Assembly: GCA_003134965.1 (NCBI GenBank)
Contig: PLDA01000006.1
Location: 124,001-188,000 of the forward strand
Length of the DNA stretch: 64,000 bases
Direction of reading: 5' to 3'
Source of the DNA: Vulcanimicrobium winogradskyi
GTDB lineage: Bacteria; Vulcanimicrobiota; Vulcanimicrobiia; Vulcanimicrobiales; Vulcanimicrobiaceae
Shown here: one piece after another, positions 16,955 through 25,112 of the stretch
Numbering within the stretch: position 1 is the stretch's first letter
Layout: each line of letters opens with the position of its first letter
Notes under the pieces: model-generated
What the model saw: the letters and a program-made list of their open reading frames with translations, nothing else
Told to the model about the DNA's origin: nothing
Database searches by the model: none
Position numbers and translations under genes: made by a program

Positions 16955-17148
16955 GAGCTCATCCTGAATCGCCACCCATCCTAATGTCACCCTGAGCTTG
17001 TCGAAGGGCGAACGATCGCGCGAAGCGACGAATCGTGCCCCAATCGCCGCGAGTCAGCGCCTCGTTCTTGCGCACCGCTTTGGGGTGGATCGTTCGCCCT
17101 TCGACAGGCTCAGGGTGACATCGGGTTTGGTGGCGGTTTATGGTGAGC
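16955..17148. mobile_element. Short repeat element with two inverted REP-like ends and nuclease-gene remnant
   Basis: Two extended repeat units lie in opposite orientation: 16955-17016 (GAGCTC..GAA..GCCAC..CTAATGTCACCCTGAGC) and 17088-17148. The ~70-base centre, read on the minus strand, encodes KNEALTRGDWGTIRRFARSF, then ALRQAQGD. This matches the C-terminus of the GIY-YIG protein at 41228-41574 (KKEALIRGDWDAIRSLSRSF, ALR). It looks like an internally deleted derivative of the larger element at 41196-41624, comparable to a MITE or REPIN. Confidence 0.7.
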
Positions 17149-17192
17149 ACGGAGGCTTGCTGATTTAAGGGCGATGCTCCGTTGTTCGTCCA

Positions 17193-17252
17193 CGAATAAA
17201 TCAGGAAGGGACCGAATAAATCAGGAGGCGGCCGATTAAGTCGGAAGACGCC
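17193..17252. repeat. Three tandem 20-bp repeats, AAATCAG type
   Basis: CGAATAAATCAGGA+AGGGAC, CGAATAAATCAGGA+GGCGGC and CGATTAAGTCGGA+AGACGCC follow each other with an exact 20-base period. The sequence from here to 17524 holds no convincing gene, only a 7-base inverted repeat TTAGGAG / CTCCTAA (17491-17512) near the 3' end of the next gene. Confidence 0.75.
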
Positions 17253-17524
17253 GCATCTCCGAGGTTCCCGCTCTTGGGCGTCCCGGTGCATACGCGTGCT
17301 CTTCAATCCCTCTTTGCCGATCGACGCCTCAGCCCAAAGTTAGCTCGCGCCGCTGGCCAACTCCGTGCCTTGTCCGGGGCTTGTCAGCTGATGCATGGGA
17401 CAGAAAGAGCTTCGTTCTCCTACTCAACCCGCAAAACGAGGCCGGATCGAAGCGCTGCGAAAACTGGGGAGCGGCGCGCTGACGCTGCGGTTAGGAGGCG
17501 CTTGGCTCCTAATCGGCCTCGGCA

Positions 17525-18310
17525 TCAGATCCGTACGGGCCAGTGGTAATGCCCTTGCCCGCGCTCGAAATGCGCCCGATACGCGAACAGCATCTGCATC
17601 GCAATGACGTTTCCGGCGAAGAGCTTCGTGTAACCCGAGGTTGTGCGGCTGGCGAGAACGCCCGCTATCAACGTTGTCTCCGCCTCTCGCCAGCGATCTT
17701 GCTGCAGGTACGAAACGCCGGTGAGCGCGCTCTTCATGTCGCTCCCATTTGCGAACAGTAAGGGATCGTAGGCGACGTTGCACGCGCCGGCGTCGCGTTC
17801 TCGTTGGCGCCACGCCGAGCGTGCCTCGGAGAGATGTCCGGCCATCGCCAACTGGATGCCTTCGGCAACTGTCGCATCCGAACAAGGCGCCTCGGGCGGC
17901 TCGGCATCGTGCAAGAAGTCCAACCACGCCTCCTTCCAGATGCCGCGCACCGCCGCGCTGCGGCCCGCCGGGGCGCCGCCCGCTCGCGTGACGGCCGCGG
18001 CGAGATCGGTAGCCGCGGCTCGGTCGTCCCGCGCATAGAGGTCGGCCAAGAAGACGCCGCGCAGCGCGTCGTTGTAGAGAAGATAGTGCGGGTCGGTTCC
18101 GGAGGCGAGCACAGCTCGGAATCGTGCGGCGGCCTGCTTCGGCGAGCCGGATGTGAGTTGAATGAAGGCGTTTGTCAACTTCTCTTGTTTGAGGCGTGAG
18201 AGCGGGAGCGCGTGCGTGGCCGGCGCCGGCTGCGCGGGCGCCGATCCGGCGCAGTTTGCAGTCAGAAGGCCCGTCAGCACGGAAAGCGAGAGAAACGCGG
18301 CTCGACGCAT
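17525..18310 (-). CDS. Lipoprotein with helical repeats
   Basis: 261 residues. The signal peptide ends in the lipobox TANC (LSVLTGLLTANC). The mature part is alpha-helical, with TPR-like patterns (KQEKLTNAFIQLTSGSPKQA, AARFRAVLASG; ALRGVFLADLYARDDRAAA; SALTGVSYLQQDRWREAETT). This suggests a tetratricopeptide-type scaffold in the periplasm. Just upstream on the same strand is the C-terminal remnant of a secretin, so the gene may once have belonged to a secretion or pilus cluster. Confidence 0.8.
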   Translation of the reverse strand: MRRAAFLSLSVLTGLLTANCAGSAPAQPAPATHALPLSRLKQEKLTNAFIQLTSGSPKQAAARFRAVLASGTDPHYLLYNDALRGVFLADLYARDDRAAATDLAAAVTRAGGAPAGRSAAVRGIWKEAWLDFLHDAEPPEAPCSDATVAEGIQLAMAGHLSEARSAWRQRERDAGACNVAYDPLLFANGSDMKSALTGVSYLQQDRWREAETTLIAGVLASRTTSGYTKLFAGNVIAMQMLFAYRAHFERGQGHYHWPVRI

Positions 18311-18338
18311 CGTGTCTCCTTCGGCGGCGGTTGCGCCG

Positions 18339-18443
18339 CTACCGCGCCGCCCGAATGACGTGCGGGGTGACGATAATGTAGAGGTTGGTGTTTTGGCTCG
18401 TGTCGTGCCGGACGCGGAAAAGCGGTCCGATGATCGGGAGTCT
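18339..18443 (-). pseudogene. C-terminal remnant of a secretin (GspD/PilQ type)
   Basis: On the minus strand the sequence reads PIIGPLFRVRHDTSQNTNLY, IIVTPHVIRAAR and stop at 18339. The combination P-x-x-G-x-L-F, ten to fifteen residues, then N-L-x-I-I-V-T-P-H-V-I-R is the highly conserved end of the secretin domain. The rest is missing: upstream the sequence turns into the 20-bp repeat cluster at 18451. So this is a truncated gene, with the lipoprotein gene immediately downstream. Confidence 0.7.
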
Positions 18444-18450
18444 TCGTCAT

Positions 18451-18570
18451 TTTATCAGTGGAAACGCGAATATACCAGTAGGCGAAGCCTTAAATCAGCG
18501 GATGGGCGATCAAATCAGTAGAGGCTTCCGCTGCGCGATGTGATCGGCAAATATCAGCAAGCCTTGAGCA
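18451..18570. repeat. Degenerate 20-bp repeats, ATCAG type, second cluster
   Basis: TTTATCAGTG (18451), TATACCAGTA (18471), TAAATCAGCG (18491), CAAATCAGTA (18511) and, after one lost copy, ATATCAGCAA (18551) are spaced exactly 20 bases apart. The core and period are those of 17193-17252. The cluster replaces the missing part of the secretin gene. Confidence 0.6.
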
Positions 18571-18632
18571 CGGGCGCGCTGGGACGTCACGGCGACGACG
18601 AGTGGGATTTGAATCCTCGTCCCTTTTGTGAC

Positions 18633-18693
18633 GATCGTTCGCCCTTCGACAAGCTCAGGGTGACGTCGGGGTGGGTGGCGGTTCAAGGTGAGC
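18633..18693. repeat. REP-like repeat, complete extended unit
   Basis: GATCGTTCGCCCTTCGACAA, then GCTCAGGGTGACGTCGGGG, a variable 3-4 bases, GTGGCGGTTCAAGGTGAGC. This is a full-length copy, about 60 bases, upstream of the outer-membrane protein gene. Confidence 0.85.
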
Positions 18694-18751
18694 GCGGGCG
18701 CCCGCGTTCCGGGGGGAGCCCCCGGGGTGTTCGCCAAGGAGAAACGCAGAG

Positions 18752-19609
18752 ATGATGCGTTTTCTGACGGTACTGTTCGCGATCGGGGTTGCAGCACTCG
18801 CGCCGGCGATCGCTTCGGCGCAGTCGACGCCCGCGCCGGCGGCATCGCCGTCGCCGTCGCCTTCGCCGAATCCGATCGGGCCGGCGTTCGGCGCGAACGA
18901 TCCGTGCACGTCGATCTCGGCGCTCGTCACGCGGCCCAGCGTCACGAATTCGGTCTGTACCGTGCGGCCCAATCACGTGCTGGTCGAGACGGGCTATCAG
19001 AACCTGAGCAACGAGGGCGGCGGCAACGCCGTCACCTACCCGCAAGCGCTGATTCGGGTCGGCTTGCCGATCCCCGCGCTGGAGTTCGATCTGACGCCGC
19101 CGCAGATCTCGCGCGGCAACGCCGGCGGCGCCGTGACGACCGGGTCGACCGATGTCGGCGCGGGATTGAAATACGTGTTCGGGTACACGCCGAAATTCAA
19201 CTACGGCGGTCAGGTGTTCTTCACCGCGCCGACCGGCCTGAACGGTGCTTCGGCCGGCGGCACGACCACGAGCTACGCGCTCAACGCCGGCTACACGCTC
19301 AACTCCGTGTTCTCGTTGGCCGGGACGGTGACCGCGCTGTCGCAGACGAACGGTGCGCAGCGCTGGCCGAGCCTCGTGCCTTCGCTCGTGCTCGGCGTGA
19401 CGCTGCCGAACGCGACCGGGCTCAACCTCGAGATCGCACAGTTCACCCACGCGAACGGTCCCAGCACGCCGACCCGCACGCAGTACCTGCTCGGGATCTA
19501 CCGCGATATCGGCCCGCGCGTTCAGCTCGACACGTCGTTCGCCGTTTCGCCGACCGCCGCAACCGGACGCTACAAGTACGTCGGGTTCGGCGCCAGCTTC
19601 TACCTCTGA
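18752..19609 (+). CDS. Outer-membrane beta-barrel protein
   Basis: 285 residues. A signal peptide (RFLTVLFAIGVAALAPAIAS) is followed by a Pro/Ser linker and then alternating amphipathic strands (ALEFDLTPPQI, AGLKYVFGYTPKFNYGGQVF, GYTLNSVFSLAGTVTAL). It ends in the typical barrel signal ...GRYKYVGFGASFYL. AAGGAG precedes the ATG. It is probably a small transporter or porin; the substrate is unknown. It converges with the KdpD-like gene and overlaps it by ten bases. Its C-terminus is mirrored in the odd tail of KdpC. Confidence 0.85.
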   Translation: MMRFLTVLFAIGVAALAPAIASAQSTPAPAASPSPSPSPNPIGPAFGANDPCTSISALVTRPSVTNSVCTVRPNHVLVETGYQNLSNEGGGNAVTYPQALIRVGLPIPALEFDLTPPQISRGNAGGAVTTGSTDVGAGLKYVFGYTPKFNYGGQVFFTAPTGLNGASAGGTTTSYALNAGYTLNSVFSLAGTVTALSQTNGAQRWPSLVPSLVLGVTLPNATGLNLEIAQFTHANGPSTPTRTQYLLGIYRDIGPRVQLDTSFAVSPTAATGRYKYVGFGASFYL

Positions 19610-21696
19610 GCCGCGGCCGACGGATCGTCGTCGCGCGGCGCGAACACCAGCAGCTCGCGGGCTCCCGCCGCCAAGACGCGCACGGCGAACGAGCGCTTTC
19701 CGAAGAAGCCGCGTTTGTGCCGCGGCGACTCGACGGCGAGGACGTCGCCGTCGGCGAGTGTCTCGACGATGCGAACGGCGGCGTCCGGGGCGACGTCGGC
19801 GAGGAACGTCCCGTGCACGGCGCTGGTCGCGGCGGCTAGCGCATCGATCGCGGCGCGCGCCGACGGGTCGTCGTTCGCGGTGACCGCGACGACGCGCAAG
19901 TCGACGTCGAGCCGGCGGGCCAGCCGCCCGGCGCGCCGGATCAGCGCCGCGTCGCGTTCGCGCGGCGCGACGCCGAGGACGAGCCGTGCGAAGGGGCGCT
20001 CGCGGGGGCGCTCCGAGCGCGCGCGCAACATCTCGCGCACCGCGAGCTCCCTCAGCGCCGCGAGGTTCTCGGTGCGGAAGAAGTGCGCGAGCGCGGCGTC
20101 GACCCGCTCGCGGGGGTAGATCTTCCCGTCGCGCAGCCGTTGCCGCAGCACGTCGGGCGTCACGTCGATGAACACGACTTCGTCGGCGAATTCGAGGACG
20201 CTGTCGGGCAGCGTCTCGCGCACGCGCGTTCCGGTGAGGCGTTCGACCGCGTCGCCGAGCCCTTCGAAGTGCTGGACGTTGAGCGTCGTGATCACGTCGA
20301 TCCCAGCGCGGAGGACCGCGATCACGTCGTCGTAACGCTTCGCGCGCGCACCCGCGTTCAGATTGGTGTGCGCGAGCTCGTCGATCAGGGCCACGCGCGG
20401 ATGGCGCAGCATCAGCGTCTCGAGGTCCATCTCGCCGTTGGCCAGGCGCGGGATCTGTTCGATCCCGGCGAGCAGAACGGCGGTCTCCGCGCGCCCGTGC
20501 GTCTCGACGAGCGCCGCCACCACGTCGATGCCCTCGTCGATGAGCTGGTGCGCGCGGTCCAGCATCGCGTAGGTCTTGCCGCTCCCCGCCACCGAGCCGA
20601 GGTAGATCGTCAGCTTGCCGTAGCCGATCCGCAGCCGGTCGCCGAGCGCGGAACCGTAGGGGTGGCGCCCGCCCTCGGCCGTGAATCCCGAGGGGCCGGC
20701 GTTCGCGTCGGCGATCAGCAGCTCGCGGTCGAGCGGCTTGCTCAGGATGCGGTCGGCGAGCGGCCCACGCGGGACGATGACGTGCGAAGCGCGCACCGCG
20801 CTCAGATCGCCGCGTTCCAGGCCCGGCGGGAGAGGGATGACGCCGCCGTCCGCGTGCAGCGTCGCGTCCGCGAGCGCGCGCGGGTCGACGCCCTCGATCC
20901 CGACGGTTTCGAGCGCGAGATCGAGCGCGTCGGCGAGCGCCGCGGCGCGCCGGACGAACGGCTCGGGATCGCTCGGACCGACGGTGACGGCGAGCGCGGT
21001 CGAGACTTTGCTCGGCGCGACGACGGGGTTCGTGAGGTCGTCGACGACGCGCAGCAGCAGCTCGCGCATCAGCCCGACGTTCTTCGGCTGCAGGATCCCG
21101 GCGGCGGCGCGCTCGATGTCCTCCTCGCGCACGATGCGCCCCGTCCGCAACCGCGACTCGATGACCGACGGCGCGACGTCGAGCGCGATGACCCGGTCGG
21201 CTTTGCGCAGGAACGCGGCGGGGACGAGCTCGCGGACCGGATACCCGATGATGCGCTCGGCGACCGGCGCGACCGTGTCGAGATGCATCACGTTGAACGC
21301 GCCCAACACCGACTTCCCGGCCTCGCGCAGCGCCAGCGCGTCCTGCCAGCGCTTCGCATGCGCCGCGCCGGGCGGGTTCGAATGCGCGAGCTCGTCGAGC
21401 ACGATCGTCTCCGCGTCGCTCGCGAGCGCAGCCTCGAGGTCGAAGTCCTCGACGACCGTCGTTCCGGCGGCGAAGCGCCGCGGCGCGATGCGCTTGAGCG
21501 GCGCGGCAAGGGCCTCGAGCTGCGGGCGGCTCTTCGTCTCGACCCAGCCGATCGCGACGCGCCGGCCGGCCTTCGCTTCGCCGAGCGCGTCCATCAGCAG
21601 ACGGTGCGTCTTCCCCGCGCCGGGGACGCTGCCCAGGTAGATCGTCAGCTTCGGCGACAGGCCGAGCTCGGCGAGGAGCGCCGCTCCCTTCGACAT
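19600..21696 (-). CDS. Duplicated KdpD-type sensor protein without kinase domain
   Basis: 698 residues from ATG 21696. Two KdpD sensor domains follow each other. Copy 1 (about 1-350) has GSVPGAGKTHRLLMDA, VETKSRP and LDELAHSNPPGAAHAKRWQD. Copy 2 (about 360-698) has GSVAGSGKTYAMLDRA, VETHGRAET, LIDELAHTNLNAGARAKRYD and a USP-like end. Each keeps the Walker A (GxxxGxGKT) and Walker B-like LDELAH. In E. coli one such domain is fused to four helices, GAF and histidine kinase; here no transmembrane or kinase part is present. The histidine kinase at 21775 is divergent, 78 bases away, and probably its partner. Confidence 0.92.
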   Translation of the reverse strand: MSKGAALLAELGLSPKLTIYLGSVPGAGKTHRLLMDALGEAKAGRRVAIGWVETKSRPQLEALAAPLKRIAPRRFAAGTTVVEDFDLEAALASDAETIVLDELAHSNPPGAAHAKRWQDALALREAGKSVLGAFNVMHLDTVAPVAERIIGYPVRELVPAAFLRKADRVIALDVAPSVIESRLRTGRIVREEDIERAAAGILQPKNVGLMRELLLRVVDDLTNPVVAPSKVSTALAVTVGPSDPEPFVRRAAALADALDLALETVGIEGVDPRALADATLHADGGVIPLPPGLERGDLSAVRASHVIVPRGPLADRILSKPLDRELLIADANAGPSGFTAEGGRHPYGSALGDRLRIGYGKLTIYLGSVAGSGKTYAMLDRAHQLIDEGIDVVAALVETHGRAETAVLLAGIEQIPRLANGEMDLETLMLRHPRVALIDELAHTNLNAGARAKRYDDVIAVLRAGIDVITTLNVQHFEGLGDAVERLTGTRVRETLPDSVLEFADEVVFIDVTPDVLRQRLRDGKIYPRERVDAALAHFFRTENLAALRELAVREMLRARSERPRERPFARLVLGVAPRERDAALIRRAGRLARRLDVDLRVVAVTANDDPSARAAIDALAAATSAVHGTFLADVAPDAAVRIVETLADGDVLAVESPRHKRGFFGKRSFAVRVLAAGARELLVFAPRDDDPSAAAQR

Positions 21697-21774
21697 GGGG
21701 ACATCCGAGCGTGGTCTCTCCCGCACGCCGATCTGTTCGCAGGGCGGGCATGCGGCTCCCCGAAGCGCCCAAAC

Positions 21775-23310
21775 GTGCGCTCGCGAGCCGTTGCCGTCGC
21801 CGCCTTCGCGCTGCTGCTCGCCGCGTTCGTCGTCGACGCGTTCACACCGCAGCGGCTCGTGGTCGCGATCCTGCTCGACGTGCCGATCGTGCTCGCCGCG
21901 CTGACGCAGAGCCGCCGCCTCACCGCTTCGCTCGTCATCGCCGCGCTCGCCGCCGACATGGCGGCCGCGTTCATCAACGCCGCCCAGGACGAGTACCGCT
22001 GGGACCCCATCGGGCTCGGCGACCGCGCACTCTCGATGCTCTCGATCGTGCTGGTCGGCTATCTCAGTACGGCGGTTCAGGAACGCGCCGAACGAGTCGG
22101 AAGGCTCGCGGCGCAGGAAGCCCGGGCGCGCCGCGAAGCGACGCTCGCCGCGACCGCCGACCGCATACGTTCCTCGCTCTCGCCGGCGGTGGTGATTCGC
22201 GCGATCGTCCGCGAGGCGCCGCAGGCGCTCGATGCCGCGGCCGCCTTCTGGTACCCGGCGCAAGCCGGCGGCGAGTTCCTCGCCGCGCGCGAGGGCACGA
22301 CGGAAGTGGAGGTGGTCGACGGGCGCCCGGCTCCGGAGATCAGCTCGCTCACCCACCGCGTCGCGGACGACGGCGTCGTCAGCGTCGTTCGCGCCGTCGA
22401 CCCGCTCGGGCGGTTCGCGCTCGACCGGCTGAACGCGCGCAGCGCGATCGCGATCCCGCTCGCCGACCGCGGCATGCGTTTCGGCGTGCTGATCGCCGCG
22501 TCGAACGCGGAAGCGCCCGAGGATCTCACGGTGCAGGCGGCGCGCAGCTTTGCGACGCTGGCCGTCGACGCGCTCGGGCAGGCGCGCCTGTTCGGCGAGC
22601 TCGCCGAACGCAACGAAGCGCTGGTCGAACGCCAGGACGTCATTCGCGATCTCGTCTACGCGCTCTCGCACGATCTGCGCACCCCGCTCACCGCGCTCTC
22701 GATGACGCTGCGCCAGGCGGCGGACGGCGCGTACGGCGTGCTCCCGGAGCGCTACGCAGCCGTGCTGCGCGACAGCCGCGTCTCGATCGACGACCTGACC
22801 CGGCTCGCCGAGACGCTGCTGCTCGTCGCGCGGTTCGAATCCGGCGAGCGGCACGCCGAAAGCGAGCTGCTCGACCTCGCCGCGGTTGGACGCGAGATCG
22901 GCTCCGAGCTGCACGCGATGGCCGAGTCGCGCGGCATCGTCTTGACGGTCGACGCGCGGGCCTCGACGAGCGTCCGTGGGTCGCGCGGCGATCTCAAGCG
23001 CGCGATCGCCAACCTCGTCGCCAACGCGCTGCAGCACACGCCGCGCGGCGGGACCGTGCAGCTCCGCGTCGCCGACGAGCGCCGATCGGTCGTCGCGGCG
23101 GTAACCGACGACGGGTTCGGAATCGAGGAAGGCGCCCGGGCCGCATTGTTCCAGCGCTTCTCGCCGGCTTCGCGTGTGGGCGGCGGCACGGGCCTCGGCC
23201 TGTACATCGTGCGCCGCATCGTCGAGGAGTGCGGAGGAACCGTGCGCTACGAGCCGCGGGCGCCGCGCGGGTCGGTGTTTACCATCGCGTTGCCGAAGGC
23301 GAGCGTATGA
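21775..23310 (+). CDS. Sensor histidine kinase, KdpD C-terminal-like
   Basis: About 511 residues from GTG 21775 (start uncertain). Three to four membrane helices (AVAVAAFALLLAAFVVDAF, LVVAILLDVPIVLAALT, ASLVIAALAADMAAAFI, LSMLSIVLVGYL) are followed by a GAF-like region, a HisKA domain with YALSHDLRTPLTALS (phospho-His) and an ATPase domain with NLVANALQHTPRGG, DDGFGIEE and GGGTGLGLYIVRR. The layout equals the C-terminal half of KdpD, whose sensor half is encoded divergently at 19600-21696. It overlaps the response regulator gene by four bases. Confidence 0.88.
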   Translation: MRSRAVAVAAFALLLAAFVVDAFTPQRLVVAILLDVPIVLAALTQSRRLTASLVIAALAADMAAAFINAAQDEYRWDPIGLGDRALSMLSIVLVGYLSTAVQERAERVGRLAAQEARARREATLAATADRIRSSLSPAVVIRAIVREAPQALDAAAAFWYPAQAGGEFLAAREGTTEVEVVDGRPAPEISSLTHRVADDGVVSVVRAVDPLGRFALDRLNARSAIAIPLADRGMRFGVLIAASNAEAPEDLTVQAARSFATLAVDALGQARLFGELAERNEALVERQDVIRDLVYALSHDLRTPLTALSMTLRQAADGAYGVLPERYAAVLRDSRVSIDDLTRLAETLLLVARFESGERHAESELLDLAAVGREIGSELHAMAESRGIVLTVDARASTSVRGSRGDLKRAIANLVANALQHTPRGGTVQLRVADERRSVVAAVTDDGFGIEEGARAALFQRFSPASRVGGGTGLGLYIVRRIVEECGGTVRYEPRAPRGSVFTIALPKASV

Positions 23311-23942
23311 ACGCCGTCCGCGTCGCGATCGTCGAAGACCACGCGCTCGTGCGCGCCGGGCTGCGCACGTCGCTCGAAGCCGCCGGGATCGAGGTCGTCG
23401 CCGAGGCGTCCGACGGCGTCGCCGGGCTCGAGGCCGTGCTGCAAAGCCGGCCCGACGTCGCGGTGATCGATCTCGGTCTCCCCGGCATGGACGGGATCGC
23501 GCTGACGCGCGCGCTGAAGGCGCACCCCGATCCGCCGCGCGTCGTGATCCTCACCATGCACGAGCTCGACGACGAGGTGCTGGCCGCGCTCGCCGCCGGT
23601 GCCGACGCGTATTGCGTGAAGTCGTCGGATTCCGCCGTCGTCATCGACGCGGTGCGCGCGGTCGCCGCGGGCGCCGCCTACTTCGATCCGCGGATTGCGC
23701 ACGTGGTCTTGCGCCGGCTCGGCGGCGCGCCGGCCCGCCCCGGTGATTCGCCGCTCACGGCGCGAGAGACTGAGATCCTGCGGCTGGTCGCGGACGGCGC
23801 CGGCAACGCCGAGATCGCGGAGCGGTTGCACGTCGGCCTCGGCACCGTGAAAGGCCACATCGCCGACATCCTCGAGAAGCTCTCCGCCTCGGACCGCGCC
23901 CAGGCCGCCGTCACCGCCTACCGCCGCGGCCTCATCCGCTAG
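23307..23942 (+). CDS. NarL/FixJ-type response regulator
   Basis: 211 residues. The receiver domain has the acidic pair ED (VAIVEDH), phospho-acceptor in DVAVIDLGLPGMDG, Thr (VILTMHE) and Lys (YCVKSS). The C-terminal LuxR helix-turn-helix reads LTARETEILRLVADGAGNAE, IAERLHVGLGTVKGHIADIL. It is co-translated with the histidine kinase (ATGA overlap). KdpD kinases normally pair with an OmpR-type KdpE, so a NarL-type partner is unusual. Its targets are likely to include kdpFABC, but this is inference. Confidence 0.93.
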   Translation: MNAVRVAIVEDHALVRAGLRTSLEAAGIEVVAEASDGVAGLEAVLQSRPDVAVIDLGLPGMDGIALTRALKAHPDPPRVVILTMHELDDEVLAALAAGADAYCVKSSDSAVVIDAVRAVAAGAAYFDPRIAHVVLRRLGGAPARPGDSPLTARETEILRLVADGAGNAEIAERLHVGLGTVKGHIADILEKLSASDRAQAAVTAYRRGLIR

Positions 23943-24871
23943 TCACTCTTCGCCGTCGTTGTCGTCGAGCGGCTCGGACGGTGCGCCAACTCCTCTACGT
24001 TCCAGATTGCGGCGCGGGTGCCGGCTTCGTAACCGCTGTGGAGGAAGTCCATCAGCGCAGCTTCCGGGTCGGGCGCGTTGCGAATCGCTTCGTACGGAAC
24101 CGCTCCCATGTGACCGCTCCCGGAGGCGTTCCAGGCCGCGCCGGCGGGGCGCAGCGCGAACGTCGTCAGGGTCTCCGGTTCGGGCGCAGTGTACGTGTAG
24201 TACGTCGGCGCCTGCACGTTCGGGTCGCCCGGCCAGAATCCGAACGCGATCACCTCGTGCGAGTACGCTTCGCGCTCGACCGGATCGCTCTTCGGCGGTC
24301 CCGCGGCGCGGCGCCCGGAATAGCGGCCGAGCGCGAGATCGAAGCCGTGCCAGAAGAGCTGCACCGGACCTTGCTTGCCGGCGAACTCGCTCGCGAAGCG
24401 TTCGAAGACGTCCGCCGTCCAGCGCGTGACGTTCCACCAGCGCCGGACCATCACCGGATCGTACGTGTGGTGCTCGCGATCGTCCACGAACGGCGTCGTG
24501 AGCGACGGCACGCCATATGGTTTCGCCAGGATCGGCACCTCGATCGAGAGCGCCGCGAGCGCTGTGCGCAGGCTGCTGTAGAACTCGGCCACGCTCAGCC
24601 CGTCGTGCAGCCGGAACGTGACGTCGTCATGCTGGCCGGCGCGCACGATCGCGCGGTGGTCGACGAAGTCGAGCTCCATGTCGAACGGGATTCCGTTCGC
24701 CTGCAGCAGGTCGGTCCGGACGCCGCGCGCCGTCGGCTTGAGCGTGCAGTTCCACCAGTGGTTGCGCAGCGCGCTCGAGCGCAGCGCGATCTTCCCGACG
24801 ATCTGGCTCCACAGGTGCAGCGTCGTCAGCGACGGCTCCCACGCCGCATACGGAAGAGGTTCCAGCTGCAC
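23939..24871 (-). CDS. DUF5996 family protein
   Basis: 310 residues from GTG 24871. LPYAAWEPSLTTLHLWSQIV, GKIALRSS, NHWWNCTLKPTARGV, FDMELDFVDH, and VQLFWHGFDLALGRYSGRRA are the conserved blocks of DUF5996, cytosolic proteins of unknown function found across many phyla. No catalytic motif is evident. It converges with the response-regulator gene with a small overlap. The ~240 bases upstream (24872-25112) show nothing I recognise. Confidence 0.85.
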   Translation of the reverse strand: MQLEPLPYAAWEPSLTTLHLWSQIVGKIALRSSALRNHWWNCTLKPTARGVRTDLLQANGIPFDMELDFVDHRAIVRAGQHDDVTFRLHDGLSVAEFYSSLRTALAALSIEVPILAKPYGVPSLTTPFVDDREHHTYDPVMVRRWWNVTRWTADVFERFASEFAGKQGPVQLFWHGFDLALGRYSGRRAAGPPKSDPVEREAYSHEVIAFGFWPGDPNVQAPTYYTYTAPEPETLTTFALRPAGAAWNASGSGHMGAVPYEAIRNAPDPEAALMDFLHSGYEAGTRAAIWNVEELAHRPSRSTTTTAKSD

Positions 24872-25112
24872 GGCGGTTACCGCAGCCGCCGGAAGAAGCG
24901 TTCGGTCTCGCTCAGCTCGTGGTCCACTTGAAGACCAAGCTACCCGTCGCCGATGCGCGCGAAACGCGCTCGCTCGCGCACCTGAATTGCTACGGGCGTG
25001 CCCTCGATTCCGTCACCGAGATGTTCGATTGCGACGATGTTTGAATGCGAGCAAGCGAGGGTAACGCCGCATCCAAGAGGGAGGGCCCGTCTCTGCGCGT
25101 GCGGACGGCTCG

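Noticed and set aside
17395..17607. A 70-codon ORF containing a hydrophobic LRLGGAWLLIGLGI stretch
   Set aside because: It runs into the 3' end of the lipoprotein gene on the other strand, has no ribosome site, and its hydrophobic part falls on an inverted repeat.
18590..18640. tRNA-like segment (GGATTCAAATCC on the minus strand)
   Set aside because: The T-loop-like TTCAAAT is there, but no acceptor, D or anticodon stems can be formed around it.
20083..21700. Upstream extension of the histidine-kinase frame, antisense to the KdpD-like gene
   Set aside because: It is the complement of a well-conserved gene; the kinase membrane region begins only after about 21775.
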